Of a stretch of 64,000 nt of DNA, positions 34,753-43,151 are shown piece after piece. Below the pieces are notes generated by a model that was not told the DNA's origin, searched no databases, and saw only the letters and a program-made list of their open reading frames with translations. Both the position numbers and the translations under genes were made by a program. Where the stretch lies: positions 1 to 64,000 of the forward strand of contig NZ_JAIVAL010000002.1 in assembly GCF_020171985.1 (NCBI RefSeq), given 5' to 3'. Each line of letters opens with the position of its first letter. Position 1 is the first letter of the stretch. The DNA is from Halobacillus halophilus (GTDB taxonomy: Bacteria > Bacillota > Bacilli > Bacillales > Halobacillaceae).

Positions 34753-35415
34753 TTAAAATGCAGCTGATGATAAACGCTCACTGAGCTTCAGTGTTGGTTC
34801 TGTCGATGCCACTACGTCATCCACAGTCCACCCTTCCGCTACCTCCACTAAACTCAATCCTTCATCTGTTACATCGATCACGGCTCGATCTGTGATAATA
34901 CGGTTCACAATGCCTTTACCGGTCAGAGGAAGCTTACACTGCTTTAATATCTTCGGCTCGCCATATTTGTTCACATGATCCATAATGATGACAACTTTTC
35001 TAGCTCCATGGACAATATCCATAGCTCCTCCCATACCTTTAATCATCTTTCCTGGTATCATCCAGTTCGCTAAGTTACCATCTTCCGAAACTTCCATTCC
35101 ACCAAGAATCGCTAAATCAAGATGTTCACCGCGAATCATGGCAAAGGATTCAGCACTGCTGCAATAAGCCGCCCCTTTCGAAGCTGTGACCGTTTCTTTG
35201 CCGGCATTGATCAGGTCCGGATCTACTTCTTCTTCATAGGGTGAGCGGCCAATGCCGACCAGACCGTTTTCAGAATGAAGCACCACCTCTTTTTTCGGCT
35301 GAATATAATTTGCGACCATCGTAGGCATGCCAATCCCCAGGTTTACATAGAAACCGCTTTCAATTTCCTGTTCAGCTCGTCGGGCGATTCGTTCTCTTAC
35401 TGTTGCTTTATCCAA
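34753..35415 (-). CDS. scoB: Succinyl-CoA:3-ketoacid CoA transferase, subunit B
   Basis: 220-residue beta subunit. The catalytic glutamate lies in [10 protein letters not shown], and [11 protein letters not shown] and [14 protein letters not shown] are family signatures. With ScoA it moves CoA from succinyl-CoA to acetoacetate. TTG start at 35415 is set by AAAGGAGGAG. 21 bp behind scoA, same operon. Confidence 0.92.
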   Translation of the reverse strand: MDKATVRERIARRAEQEIESGFYVNLGIGMPTMVANYIQPKKEVVLHSENGLVGIGRSPYEEEVDPDLINAGKETVTASKGAAYCSSAESFAMIRGEHLDLAILGGMEVSEDGNLANWMIPGKMIKGMGGAMDIVHGARKVVIIMDHVNKYGEPKILKQCKLPLTGKGIVNRIITDRAVIDVTDEGLSLVEVAEGWTVDDVVASTEPTLKLSERLSSAAF

Positions 35416-35436
35416 AATAACTCCTCCTTTTAACTT

Positions 35437-36132
35437 TTAGGCTTCTTGACGTAATGTCAGACGTTCAATTCGTTTTTCCTGCTGTCCTTGTATTAATCCC
35501 TGAACATAAATTCCCGGAGTGTGAATGTGTTCGGCATCCAGCTCCCCAGTCTCTACAAGTTCTTCAACCTCAGCAATTGTAATTTCACCTGCTGTAGCCA
35601 TTTCCGGATTAAAATTACGGGCCGTTTTGTTATAGACTAAGTTTCCGAAACGGTCTCCTTTCGCTGCGCGCACTAATGTAAAATCAGCGGTCAGACCGGT
35701 CACCAGCATATACTCTTTTCCTTGAAACGTACGTACTTCCTTCCCTTCCGCAATCGGAGTTCCCACTCCTGCTGGGGTATAGAATGCCGGGATACCAGCT
35801 CCTCCTGCACGAATTCTCTCTGCCAGAGTCCCTTGAGGTGTAAGCTCTACTTCCAATTCTCCTTCTAGCACCTGACGTTCAAATTCTTTATTTTCTCCTA
35901 CATACGAACCGATCATTTTATCAATTTGTTTATTTTTCAGGAGTAAACCGAGCCCCCAATCATCTACTCCGCAATTATTCGAAATGACGGTTAAATGTTT
36001 AACATTCTTCTCTACTAAGGCCATTATTAAATTCTCCGGTATGCCTACTAACCCAAATCCGCCAACCATGATGGTCGAATGATCCTTAATCTGATCTACA
36101 GCTTCTTCAAATGACGAATATATTTTTTTCAT
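35437..36132 (-). CDS. scoA: Succinyl-CoA:3-ketoacid CoA transferase, subunit A
   Basis: 231-residue alpha subunit with the glycine-rich GGFGLVGIPENLI near the N-terminus and the ATAGEITIAEVEELVETGEL C-terminal signature. First gene of the ketone-body operon. The ATG at 36132 is right: the sigma-54 promoter at 36161-36178 predicts a transcript start near 36150, so a start at 36162 would be upstream of the mRNA. Leader about 18 nt. Confidence 0.92.
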   Translation of the reverse strand: MKKIYSSFEEAVDQIKDHSTIMVGGFGLVGIPENLIMALVEKNVKHLTVISNNCGVDDWGLGLLLKNKQIDKMIGSYVGENKEFERQVLEGELEVELTPQGTLAERIRAGGAGIPAFYTPAGVGTPIAEGKEVRTFQGKEYMLVTGLTADFTLVRAAKGDRFGNLVYNKTARNFNPEMATAGEITIAEVEELVETGELDAEHIHTPGIYVQGLIQGQQEKRIERLTLRQEA

Positions 36133-36160
36133 ATCTTCCAGCTCCCTTCCCCCTAAATAC

Positions 36161-36178
36161 AAGCAAGGATCGTGCCAA
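36161..36178 (-). promoter_or_regulatory. Sigma-54 (SigL) promoter of the sco operon
   Basis: Minus strand TTGGCACG, 4 bp, TTGCTT: a perfect -24/-12 element with the diagnostic GG and GC in the right spacing. It requires the enhancer-binding activator encoded upstream. Confidence 0.9.
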
Positions 36179-36240
36179 CTTTAAAACTTGTCGAAAATGT
36201 TCATAAAATCGTCTTTTACCACCCTAAAAACCAGACACCA

Positions 36241-36256
36241 TTCCAAATATTTGGAA
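36241..36256. promoter_or_regulatory. Enhancer site UAS1 (TTCC-N8-GGAA)
   Basis: TTCCAAATATTTGGAA is a perfect palindrome about 70 bp upstream of the -24 element, with the same TTCC-N8-GGAA layout as the two sites at 36322-36358. Confidence 0.65.
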
Positions 36257-36307
36257 TTCTTACAAGAGAGACGTTTACTAATGATTCATGTAAACCCTTT
36301 CATCGCA

Positions 36308-36363
36308 TAAAAAAAGAACCATTCCAGGATTCCGGAATGGCTTTCCAGAAATATGGAATGGTT
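36308..36363 (-). terminator. Terminator of the activator gene
   Basis: AACCATTCC pairs with GGAATGGTT (36318-36326 with 36355-36363), followed by an eight-T run on the minus strand. The enhancer sites UAS2 and UAS3 lie within it. Confidence 0.7.
36322..36358. promoter_or_regulatory. Enhancer sites UAS2 and UAS3 (TTCC-N8-GGAA)
   Basis: TTCC/GGAA half-sites at 36322-36337 and 36343-36358, each with an 8-bp spacer and centres 21 bp apart (two helical turns). They are likely binding sites of the sigma-54 activator. Confidence 0.6.
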
Positions 36364-37727
36364 TATAATTCATATTTTTTTACCTTTTCATAGAGACTCG
36401 ACTTTCCAATGTGAAGCAGAGACGCTGCTTTTTCCTTGTCTCCATGCACCTGTTTTAGTGTTCTTTCAATCGTCTGCTTTTCAGTGGCTTTCATAATCTC
36501 TTTCAAACTTTTATTATCATCAAATTGTGAATGATTCATTTTCAGGCGTTCCGGTAACTCCTGAACGCCGATCGATTCCTCATTCGTCAAATACACCGCA
36601 GCTTCAATCACATTCTCAAGTTCACGAACGTTTCCTGGCCACTCGTACTGTTGGAAACTCTCGTACACTTCCGACTCAAAATCAATCACTCTCTTTCCCG
36701 TCCGCTTCGTTACTTTTTCGAGAAGAAATTTAGCAAGCAAACGAATATCATCCTGACGATCTCGAAGAGGAGGAATATAAATAGGAACCACATTAATTCT
36801 ATAAAATAAATCCTCGCGGAACCGCTGCTCGGCAATCATTTCTTCTAGTGGCTGATGAGTAGCTGCAATAATACGGACATCGATTTTTTGCGGAGTGGTG
36901 GATCCCAGAGATTCAATTTCTCCTTCTTGCAGCGCTCGGAGAATTTTAACCTGTGCCTGGAGCGGCATATCGCCAATTTCATCGAGAAAAAGAGTTCCTC
37001 CATTAGCAAGCTTAAACTTTCCGGCCTTCCCACCTTTTTTAGCACCTGTAAAAGCGCCATCCTGATATCCAAATAATTCTGATTCGATTAGATGGTCAGG
37101 AATAGCTGCACAGTTTACTTTAACGAAAGGTTCCCGATGGCGATCGCTTAAATGATGAATGCTGTGTGCAATTAATTCCTTTCCTGTTCCGCTCTCGCCC
37201 CGAAGTAAAACCGATACGTCCCCTGGCGCTACTTTTTTAATCTTATTTTTCAGATTATCCATTTCGGGTGAACTGGTAACCATATCGTGAAGTGAATAAT
37301 CGACTCCATTGAGCTTCTTCATCTGGCTCCGGTACGATTCCAGTTCAAGAAAAAGATCTCTGATATGACTGTTCAGCTTCTTCCAGTCTTCAGTATCTCG
37401 AAACAGAACCATGCCAAGAGCGCCTACTATTTTTCCATCAGCACGAAGCGGAATACGATGAGCAATCATATAGTTGCCGCGAATAAATTGCATATCCGCC
37501 ATTTCTTCTTCTCCTGTTTCTACCACAATGTGCATACGACTATTTTCAATAACCTCAGTCACGTGTTTTCCTATCACGCTCTCTTTATCCACTTCCAGAA
37601 ATTCACCATAACTCTCATTTAGATAGGAGACCATTCCCTGGTCATCCACTACTACGATACAGTGATTTATATTGCCGAAAATAGTCTCTAATATTCCATC
37701 CCGATAATTTTCCAACATTTCAAGCAT
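36363..37727 (-). CDS. Sigma-54-dependent transcriptional activator (PAS-AAA+-Fis)
   Basis: 454 residues. PAS sensor domain at about 15-110, AAA+ domain with Walker A GESGTGKE (177-184), the sigma-54 contact loop GAFTGA (224-229), Walker B TLFLDEIGDM and arginine finger region FREDLFYRI, then a Fis-type helix-turn-helix at the C-terminus (KEKAASLLHIGKSSLYEKV). It reads toward the sco operon and should bind the TTCC-N8-GGAA sites between them to open the sigma-54 promoter. Ligand of the PAS domain unknown. Its own promoter carries a perfect cre site. Confidence 0.93.
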   Translation of the reverse strand: MLEMLENYRDGILETIFGNINHCIVVVDDQGMVSYLNESYGEFLEVDKESVIGKHVTEVIENSRMHIVVETGEEEMADMQFIRGNYMIAHRIPLRADGKIVGALGMVLFRDTEDWKKLNSHIRDLFLELESYRSQMKKLNGVDYSLHDMVTSSPEMDNLKNKIKKVAPGDVSVLLRGESGTGKELIAHSIHHLSDRHREPFVKVNCAAIPDHLIESELFGYQDGAFTGAKKGGKAGKFKLANGGTLFLDEIGDMPLQAQVKILRALQEGEIESLGSTTPQKIDVRIIAATHQPLEEMIAEQRFREDLFYRINVVPIYIPPLRDRQDDIRLLAKFLLEKVTKRTGKRVIDFESEVYESFQQYEWPGNVRELENVIEAAVYLTNEESIGVQELPERLKMNHSQFDDNKSLKEIMKATEKQTIERTLKQVHGDKEKAASLLHIGKSSLYEKVKKYEL

Positions 37728-37762
37728 ACTTTCACGCTCCCGGTAACGTTCATTTACCGTTT

Positions 37763-37790
37763 ATTTTACCATGTTAACGGTTTCATACAA
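37763..37790 (-). promoter_or_regulatory. Activator promoter overlapped by a perfect cre site
   Basis: Minus strand TTGTAT, 16 bp, TAAAAT. The spacer region contains ATGAAACCGTTAACA (37772-37786), which fits the CcpA consensus at every fixed position, so glucose should repress the activator and thus the whole ketone-body operon. Confidence 0.75.
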
Positions 37791-37811
37791 TTGATAGATC
37801 CAATTTCAGCC

Positions 37812-37847
37812 ATATAAAAGACCGGAATCCACTTGGATTCCGGTCTT
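37812..37847 (-). terminator. Terminator of the ABC transporter operon
   Basis: Thirteen-bp perfect arms (37818-37830, 37835-37847), T-rich tail on the minus strand. Confidence 0.85.
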
Positions 37848-37859
37848 ATTTATGATTCA

Positions 37860-38873
37860 TTAATCAAGAAAACTTGTGTCGACTAGCCCTTCCAGATTTG
37901 GTTTCTCTTCAAGGAAACCAAGTTCATAGGATGAATTAGCAAAGTCCTGAAGTGTTTTTTCTTCTACTTCATACGTGAAGTCGATACGTTCCCACGCATT
38001 GTCTATTACAGACTGAGATAACTCCTGGTCGGTAATTTCTTTGATTTTTTTAATGGCAATTGATTTCGCTTCATCTGGATTGTCTTGAATAAATGTCGTA
38101 GCTTCTTTATGAGCTTCTACAAGATTATCGACCATATCCGGGTTATTCTTAACAAGATCTTGAGAAGTTACAAACACTGCTGCAGGAAGAGTTTCTCCAA
38201 AGGCTACATTTGGTGTATCTACAAGAACTTTTCCAGTGCCTTCTTCTTCAATGGAAGAAGCCCACGGTTCCGGTACCGTTGCTACATCGACTTTGCCGCT
38301 TTCAAATAAGCTCGCATACGTGGCCGGTTTACCTGTTACGTGCTTCATTTGACCATCAATACGGCTGGAAGTGATGCCATACTCTTCTTTCATCATCGTT
38401 TCGAATTGAACGTCATGTGTACATCCTACACGAGGAGAGATAAACGTCTTTCCAGGCATATCTTCCGGCGTGGTAATATCTGCACCGTTTCTAGCCATAA
38501 TAACTGTACCTCCGGTTGAACCAGCTGCTACAACATTGATTTTAGCGCCGCTTGTAAAGTGGTTCATCGCAGGGCCAGGTCCCACAAGGCCACCCTGGAT
38601 ATCGCCGGTTTCAAGAGCCGTCATAAAAGCTGAACCGTCCGGGAAGTATTGATAGTTCACTTTTGTTCCATCAGGAAGTGTTTCTGAGTATAAATCTTTT
38701 TCTTCGGCAACCATACCAGCTACGTGATTAATATTCGGGAAGTAGCCTATGGTGATTTCTTTATTGCCATTGCCATCACCTTCTCCGCTTGCATTAGATG
38801 ATTCCCCTCCACCGCATGCAGCAAGGATCAGACTTAATGTTAGTAACGTGAAAACTGAAAATAATTTCTTCAT
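37860..38873 (-). CDS. ABC transporter substrate-binding lipoprotein (sulfonate/nitrate/taurine type)
   Basis: 337 residues: lipoprotein signal with lipobox LAACGGG (Cys20), then a SsuA/TauA/NrtA-like periplasmic-binding fold (ITIGYFPNINHVAG start; DIQGGLVGPGPAMNHF; VPEPWASS). The family binds aliphatic sulfonates, taurine, nitrate or thiamine precursors. No monooxygenase gene (ssuD/tauD) is present, so the substrate is uncertain. A sulfur compound is favoured because the cysteine operon is nearby and shares a regulatory motif. Confidence 0.85.
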   Translation of the reverse strand: MKKLFSVFTLLTLSLILAACGGGESSNASGEGDGNGNKEITIGYFPNINHVAGMVAEEKDLYSETLPDGTKVNYQYFPDGSAFMTALETGDIQGGLVGPGPAMNHFTSGAKINVVAAGSTGGTVIMARNGADITTPEDMPGKTFISPRVGCTHDVQFETMMKEEYGITSSRIDGQMKHVTGKPATYASLFESGKVDVATVPEPWASSIEEEGTGKVLVDTPNVAFGETLPAAVFVTSQDLVKNNPDMVDNLVEAHKEATTFIQDNPDEAKSIAIKKIKEITDQELSQSVIDNAWERIDFTYEVEEKTLQDFANSSYELGFLEEKPNLEGLVDTSFLD

Positions 38874-38894
38874 ATTTCTTTACCCCTCTCCATT

Positions 38895-39653
38895 CTATGT
38901 TTTTAATAAACCCCAGCGTTTCATTACATTTTTCTCTAATTTTGAAAAGACAAGCTGATCAACGACAGCTCCAATAACGCCAATGATGATAATAATTCCT
39001 ATAACTTGATCCATTCGGGCATAATCCTGGGCATAGCGCAATGAATAGCCAAGCCCCGGACCATTACTTAATAATTCTCCGGCCATTAAGGCACGCCAAC
39101 TGAAGGCCCAGGCCAGCCTCAGACCGGACATGAAATAAGGAATACTTGATGGAATTTCCACTCGGAAAAAGAGGGAAAGTCCATTGGTTCCCATCGTTCT
39201 CGCTGCTCTTACCAGCTGTGGAGGAACACTATGAATTGCAGAACGGACATTCAGCGCCATGACAAACGTTCCGCCCAATACCACGACGAAAACAACAGCG
39301 AACTCGGAAAAGCCGAACAGCATGATCGCAAGCGGCACCCAAACAATACTTGGGATACTTTGCAAAGCAATCAAATACATTCCCGCTGTTTCATCGGCTT
39401 GCTTCGATTTACCAAGGATCACGCCAAGGATGGTTCCAAACAGGATAGCGAGGGAAAGACCGCTGAATAAGTGCCTGAAACTTGCTCCCAGAGCATTTAG
39501 AAAATCTCCAGTCGTGAACCCTGTGATCAGCGCCTGCCCTACCTGTAAGGGGCCGGGAAAGACGATTTTCTCATAAACGCCTAATGAATAGACTAATTGC
39601 CAAATTCCTATAACAGCGAGTAAAAATAGAACTCTTTTAATAATGACTTTCAT
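38895..39653 (-). CDS. ABC transporter permease (SsuC/TauC type)
   Basis: 252 residues, six predicted transmembrane helices and the EAA-like coupling loop (RAARTMGTNGLSLFFRVEIPSSIPYFMSGLRLA). Partner of the lipoprotein and ATPase. The start overlaps the end of the ATPase gene by 17 bp, indicating tight translational coupling. Confidence 0.87.
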   Translation of the reverse strand: MKVIIKRVLFLLAVIGIWQLVYSLGVYEKIVFPGPLQVGQALITGFTTGDFLNALGASFRHLFSGLSLAILFGTILGVILGKSKQADETAGMYLIALQSIPSIVWVPLAIMLFGFSEFAVVFVVVLGGTFVMALNVRSAIHSVPPQLVRAARTMGTNGLSLFFRVEIPSSIPYFMSGLRLAWAFSWRALMAGELLSNGPGLGYSLRYAQDYARMDQVIGIIIIIGVIGAVVDQLVFSKLEKNVMKRWGLLKT

Positions 39654-40425
39654 AACTAAGCTCTTCCTTCAGGACTTTATTAATTTCAACTTCCAGGAGA
39701 CCCATCACCTTTTTCTCAAGCTCAATGACTTGAGGATCATCACGTCTCCTTGGTCTTGGCAGGTCAATATTGAAATCAGCTATGATCTTACCTGGTCGTG
39801 TTCCCATAACGATTACCCGGTCAGACAGCTTAATTGCTTCTTGAATACTGTGAGTCACAAAAAGAATGGTCTTCTTTGTTTCTTCCCAGATTTTCATCAA
39901 TTCTTCATGAAGAATGTGACGGGTCTGCTCATCAAGCGCTCCGAACGGTTCATCCATCAGCAGTACTTTCGGGTCCATCGCAAGAGCTCTTGCAATAGCC
40001 ACACGCTGCTGCATGCCTCCAGACAGTTCATGTGTATAATGATCTTTAAATCGGCTCAAATGAACCATTTGCAGAAAACGATCCGCCTTCTCTTCTGCAT
40101 CTTTTTTAGACCCCGTGCTCTTCAAAGGGAACATCACATTCTCTTTGACATTGAGCCATGGAAAAAGAGAGGCCTGCTGAAAAATCATGCCCCTGTCCGT
40201 TCCTGCCTTTTTGATTTCATGACCCTCTAATACAATCGATCCTTCTGACACACTCTCTAAACCTGCCACCATGGAAAGAAGGGTGGACTTTCCGCAGCCG
40301 GAAGGACCAAGCAGGGATACGAACTGATTTTGTTCTATATTTAAATCGATTCCAGAAAATACTTCAAAGCTTCCCTGGTTTTTATCGTCAAACGTTTTAC
40401 TCACATCATTGATCTGTAGAAACAT
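39637..40425 (-). CDS. ABC transporter ATP-binding protein (SsuB/TauB type)
   Basis: 262 residues: Walker A GPSGCGKST, Q-loop FQQASLFPW, signature LSGGMQQR, Walker B VLLMDEPFGALD, switch His in FVTHSIQEA. The DEQTR following Walker B is typical of the nitrate/sulfonate/taurine subgroup. First gene of the operon, behind a strong promoter. Confidence 0.88.
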   Translation of the reverse strand: MFLQINDVSKTFDDKNQGSFEVFSGIDLNIEQNQFVSLLGPSGCGKSTLLSMVAGLESVSEGSIVLEGHEIKKAGTDRGMIFQQASLFPWLNVKENVMFPLKSTGSKKDAEEKADRFLQMVHLSRFKDHYTHELSGGMQQRVAIARALAMDPKVLLMDEPFGALDEQTRHILHEELMKIWEETKKTILFVTHSIQEAIKLSDRVIVMGTRPGKIIADFNIDLPRPRRRDDPQVIELEKKVMGLLEVEINKVLKEELSYESHY

Positions 40426-40440
40426 GGCGGCCCCCTAACA

Positions 40441-40457
40441 CAATAATTCCTATAAAC
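40441..40457 (-). promoter_or_regulatory. CymR-like element in the transporter leader
   Basis: Minus strand GTTTATAGGAATTATTG, downstream of the promoter. It resembles GTTGATAGGGATTATAA upstream of yrrT and the ATAGGAATT core that I recall for CymR targets in B. subtilis. Confidence 0.35.
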
Positions 40458-40483
40458 TTACTATGTTTTAATTATAGTATTAG

Positions 40484-40513
40484 ATTATACAGATATTCGA
40501 AATAGTGTGTCAA
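40484..40513 (-). promoter_or_regulatory. Promoter of the sulfonate-type ABC transporter
   Basis: Minus strand TTGACA, 18 bp, TATAAT: both boxes are consensus. Confidence 0.8.
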
Positions 40514-40654
40514 CTTGATTTGGAAAATTCATGAATGTTTTTTTAATTCAGCTGGATGCCCTTTATCCATCCTAATTTTAAAAACAAATTAATTGGAAAA
40601 GGTTTCAAATTATGTATATGTGATAAACACTTTATAAGAAAGGTGGTATCAATC

Positions 40655-41014
40655 ATGGATCAAATGTTATTCGTTCAAACAGGAATGGGAATTGACGTTC
40701 ATGGTCAAAACATTACTAAAGCCGCCGTACGTGCGATTAAGAATGCTATCCACACAAATTCTATGCCAGGAATACGTGAGGCTCTGCCCGAAAAATCGCT
40801 TGATAATATGAAAACGAATGTGAAACTTGCTCTGCCTTGCGATCATGATCAGCTGGATCATGAGGAAGTTAAGAAGGCAATCCCATATGGTGAAGTAACG
40901 ATTGAAGTTATGGATGGCGGCATGAAAACCACGAGCGGCATTGTGCTTGAAGATAAGGACGATAAAAACGATCAAATGTACTTGGTCAATACTTCCATCG
41001 AAGTCGGCTACTAA
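40655..41014 (+). CDS. Lin0512 family protein
   Basis: 119 residues beginning MDQMLFVQTGMGIDVHGQN, the signature of the Lin0512 family (conserved in Listeria, Bacillaceae and others; function unknown). Mixed alpha/beta, no membrane segment, with VKLALPCDH and PYGEVTIEVMDGGM conserved. The ATG at 40655 has AAAGGTGG upstream; earlier codons are in the AT-rich leader. Confidence 0.8.
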   Translation: MDQMLFVQTGMGIDVHGQNITKAAVRAIKNAIHTNSMPGIREALPEKSLDNMKTNVKLALPCDHDQLDHEEVKKAIPYGEVTIEVMDGGMKTTSGIVLEDKDDKNDQMYLVNTSIEVGY

Positions 41015-41024
41015 ATATGCGTAT

Positions 41025-41063
41025 AAAAGGAGGAAAGGCAATGGGGCCTTTCCTCCTTTTCTT
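41025..41063. terminator. Bidirectional terminator between Lin0512 and yteA-like gene
   Basis: Fourteen-bp perfect arms (41025-41038, 41047-41060). Confidence 0.9.
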
Positions 41064-41745
41064 AATCCTCTGATCGTTCTGCTTCCGCTTCATCCATATC
41101 ATCCATGTACTTATCATAATGAACATTGCGTTCAAACGTTACACGATCAGATCCCGTGTATCCATGCATATCAGTAGATACAAAAGGCTCAAATTCTTCT
41201 ACATATCCAATTCCATCCTCATTGTCCATTAAAGATGAACCATCGTAAGTCATGCTGCTCTGGTTAAAGGAAGCCACCTGTTCATAAGCATTCTGCTCAT
41301 TATATTCAGGATCATCGGCTTCCCTTCCGTAATTCGCCTCCAGATCTCCAAGAACCTCTTCTTCAACGGGACGATCTTTGGACATTTCCTGATTAGGTGA
41401 AGCTTGAGAAACAGTGCGTGCAGTCGGAAGTGCTTCCAATCGTTCTTTTGGAATCAGCTTCCCTGTTTTTTCACAGATGCCGTATTTTCCTGCTTTCATT
41501 TGATTAAGGGAGTACTCAATATCCGAGAGCTCCTCTTTTAAATGTCCTAAAAGAGCAATATCTTTTTCTCTTTCATACAATTCGCTTCCAGAATCCGCCG
41601 GATGGTTATCATACTGGGAAAGCTCACCTGAAGCCATATCACTGGCAAAGCCGCGCTCTATTCCCAATGAGTTCTTCTCTAATAAACGGGTCTCTATTTC
41701 CATCTGTCTTTCTTCTAATTGTTTTCTATAGTGTTCGTAATCCAT
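41062..41745 (-). CDS. yteA: YteA-family DksA/TraR-like protein with degenerate zinc finger
   Basis: 227 residues. N-terminal coiled coil (about 1-75) as in DksA-like proteins, then a region equivalent to the C4 zinc finger (YGICEKTGKLIPKERLEALPTAR). Only one of the four expected cysteines remains, so zinc is probably not bound. The long acidic C-terminal tail fits the YteA sporulation-linked family. Start at 41745 is set by CAGGAGTGG; the longer frame would add 46 residues not found in the family. Confidence 0.75.
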   Translation of the reverse strand: MDYEHYRKQLEERQMEIETRLLEKNSLGIERGFASDMASGELSQYDNHPADSGSELYEREKDIALLGHLKEELSDIEYSLNQMKAGKYGICEKTGKLIPKERLEALPTARTVSQASPNQEMSKDRPVEEEVLGDLEANYGREADDPEYNEQNAYEQVASFNQSSMTYDGSSLMDNEDGIGYVEEFEPFVSTDMHGYTGSDRVTFERNVHYDKYMDDMDEAEAERSED

Positions 41746-41972
41746 ACTTTCCACTCCTGCTTCATAGTCCTTCTTAGTGTGGCTTACGAACTGGTCTCTA
41801 TACGAAGAGTGTACTGGTAAAATCCCTTGTAGATTTTTCAAGTACCCGCTTGTGTTATTGGGTACTGAACGACTCTGGGTCATGGAAAGGGAACAGCTGC
41901 CTCAGTTCGTCGTCAACTCATTACGGAGCTTGTTACTCGAACCATTCTGCTTTAATCTCATCCTAATACTTT

Positions 41973-42005
41973 AAAAAAAGCGCATCCCCAAAGGAATGCG
42001 CTTTT
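41973..42005 (-). terminator. Terminator of the yrrT-luxS-mccAB operon
   Basis: AAAAGCGCATTCC pairs with GGATGCGCTTTT, seven-T tail on the minus strand. Confidence 0.88.
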
Positions 42006-42010
42006 CCAAG

Positions 42011-43147
42011 TTATTTACGTAAAGCTTCAAGAAAATCTTCTTTTAAATCTTCAATATCTTCAAGACCGATGGATACACGGACAAGCCCCTCGGTTATACC
42101 AAGCTCACCCCGGCGTACTTCCGGAATAGAAGCATGGGTCATTTTAGCCGGTACGGAAATTAAGCTTTCAACTGCTCCAAGACTTTCCGCAAGGGTGAAG
42201 TAGCGGACATTCTGCAGTACTTTGTCTGCTTTTTCCCCGCTTCCTACGTCAAAAGAGATCATTCCGCCGTTTCCGCGTGCCTGATTCTGATGAATGTCAT
42301 GACCAACATGCTCTGTAAGACCTGGATAATAAATGTTCGTCACCTCTGGAAGTCCTTGTAAAAACTCCACAAATGCACGAGTGTTTTCTTCAATTTCTTC
42401 CATACGGACGCCTAATGTTTTAATACCACGCATAAGCAGCCAGGCATCCTGTGGTCCGAGAATACCACCAGAGGAATTTAATACGAAGTGAACCTCTTCC
42501 GCTAATTGTGCTGAGTTCACCACAACCAGCCCGGCGACTACGTCACTATGTCCGCCCAGGTATTTCGTTGCACTGTGCAGAACGATGTCTGCTCCAAAAT
42601 CAATTGGGTTCTGCCAGTAAGGCGTGCTGAATGTGTTATCCACGATGAAGGTTAAATTATGAGCTTTAGCAAGCTCAGAAGTTTTCTTAAGATCCGTTAT
42701 TTTTAACAAAGGATTCGTCGGCGTCTCCACATATAACGCTTTCGTGCGCTCAGTCATCGCTGCTTCAATATTTTTGGGATCACTAGTATCTACAAAGCTT
42801 GCTTCAAGACCAAAGCGGGTAATGACCTGGGAAACGAGGCGGTACGTTCCTCCATACACATCATCCGTAAAGATAATATGATCTCCCTGCTTAAAGGTCA
42901 TGAGCACAGCGGTAATGGCCGCCATTCCAGACCCAAAGGCAAATCCGGCATAGCCGCCCTCAATTTCTTTAATTAATTCTTCAAGGGCAAAACGAGTCGG
43001 ATTGCCGGTACGGGAATATTCATATCCCCGATGCTTTCCTACACCATCCTGCGCATAGGTACTGACTTGATAAATCGGTACAGAAACTGCACCGGTTTTT
43101 TCATCTCCTGTAATACCACCGTGAATTAATTGCGTTTTCTTTCTCAT
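42011..43147 (-). CDS. mccB: Cystathionine gamma-lyase / homocysteine gamma-lyase MccB
   Basis: 378-residue PLP enzyme of the Cys/Met metabolism family, closely matching B. subtilis MccB (YrhB): start MRKKTQLIHGGITGDEKTGA, YEYSRTGNPTR, and the PLP lysine in SATKYLGGHSD. Splits cystathionine into cysteine, 2-oxobutyrate and ammonia. Start at 43147 is set by GAGGAGTG. Four bases downstream of mccA. Confidence 0.92.
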   Translation of the reverse strand: MRKKTQLIHGGITGDEKTGAVSVPIYQVSTYAQDGVGKHRGYEYSRTGNPTRFALEELIKEIEGGYAGFAFGSGMAAITAVLMTFKQGDHIIFTDDVYGGTYRLVSQVITRFGLEASFVDTSDPKNIEAAMTERTKALYVETPTNPLLKITDLKKTSELAKAHNLTFIVDNTFSTPYWQNPIDFGADIVLHSATKYLGGHSDVVAGLVVVNSAQLAEEVHFVLNSSGGILGPQDAWLLMRGIKTLGVRMEEIEENTRAFVEFLQGLPEVTNIYYPGLTEHVGHDIHQNQARGNGGMISFDVGSGEKADKVLQNVRYFTLAESLGAVESLISVPAKMTHASIPEVRRGELGITEGLVRVSIGLEDIEDLKEDFLEALRK

Positions 43148-43151
43148 AACT

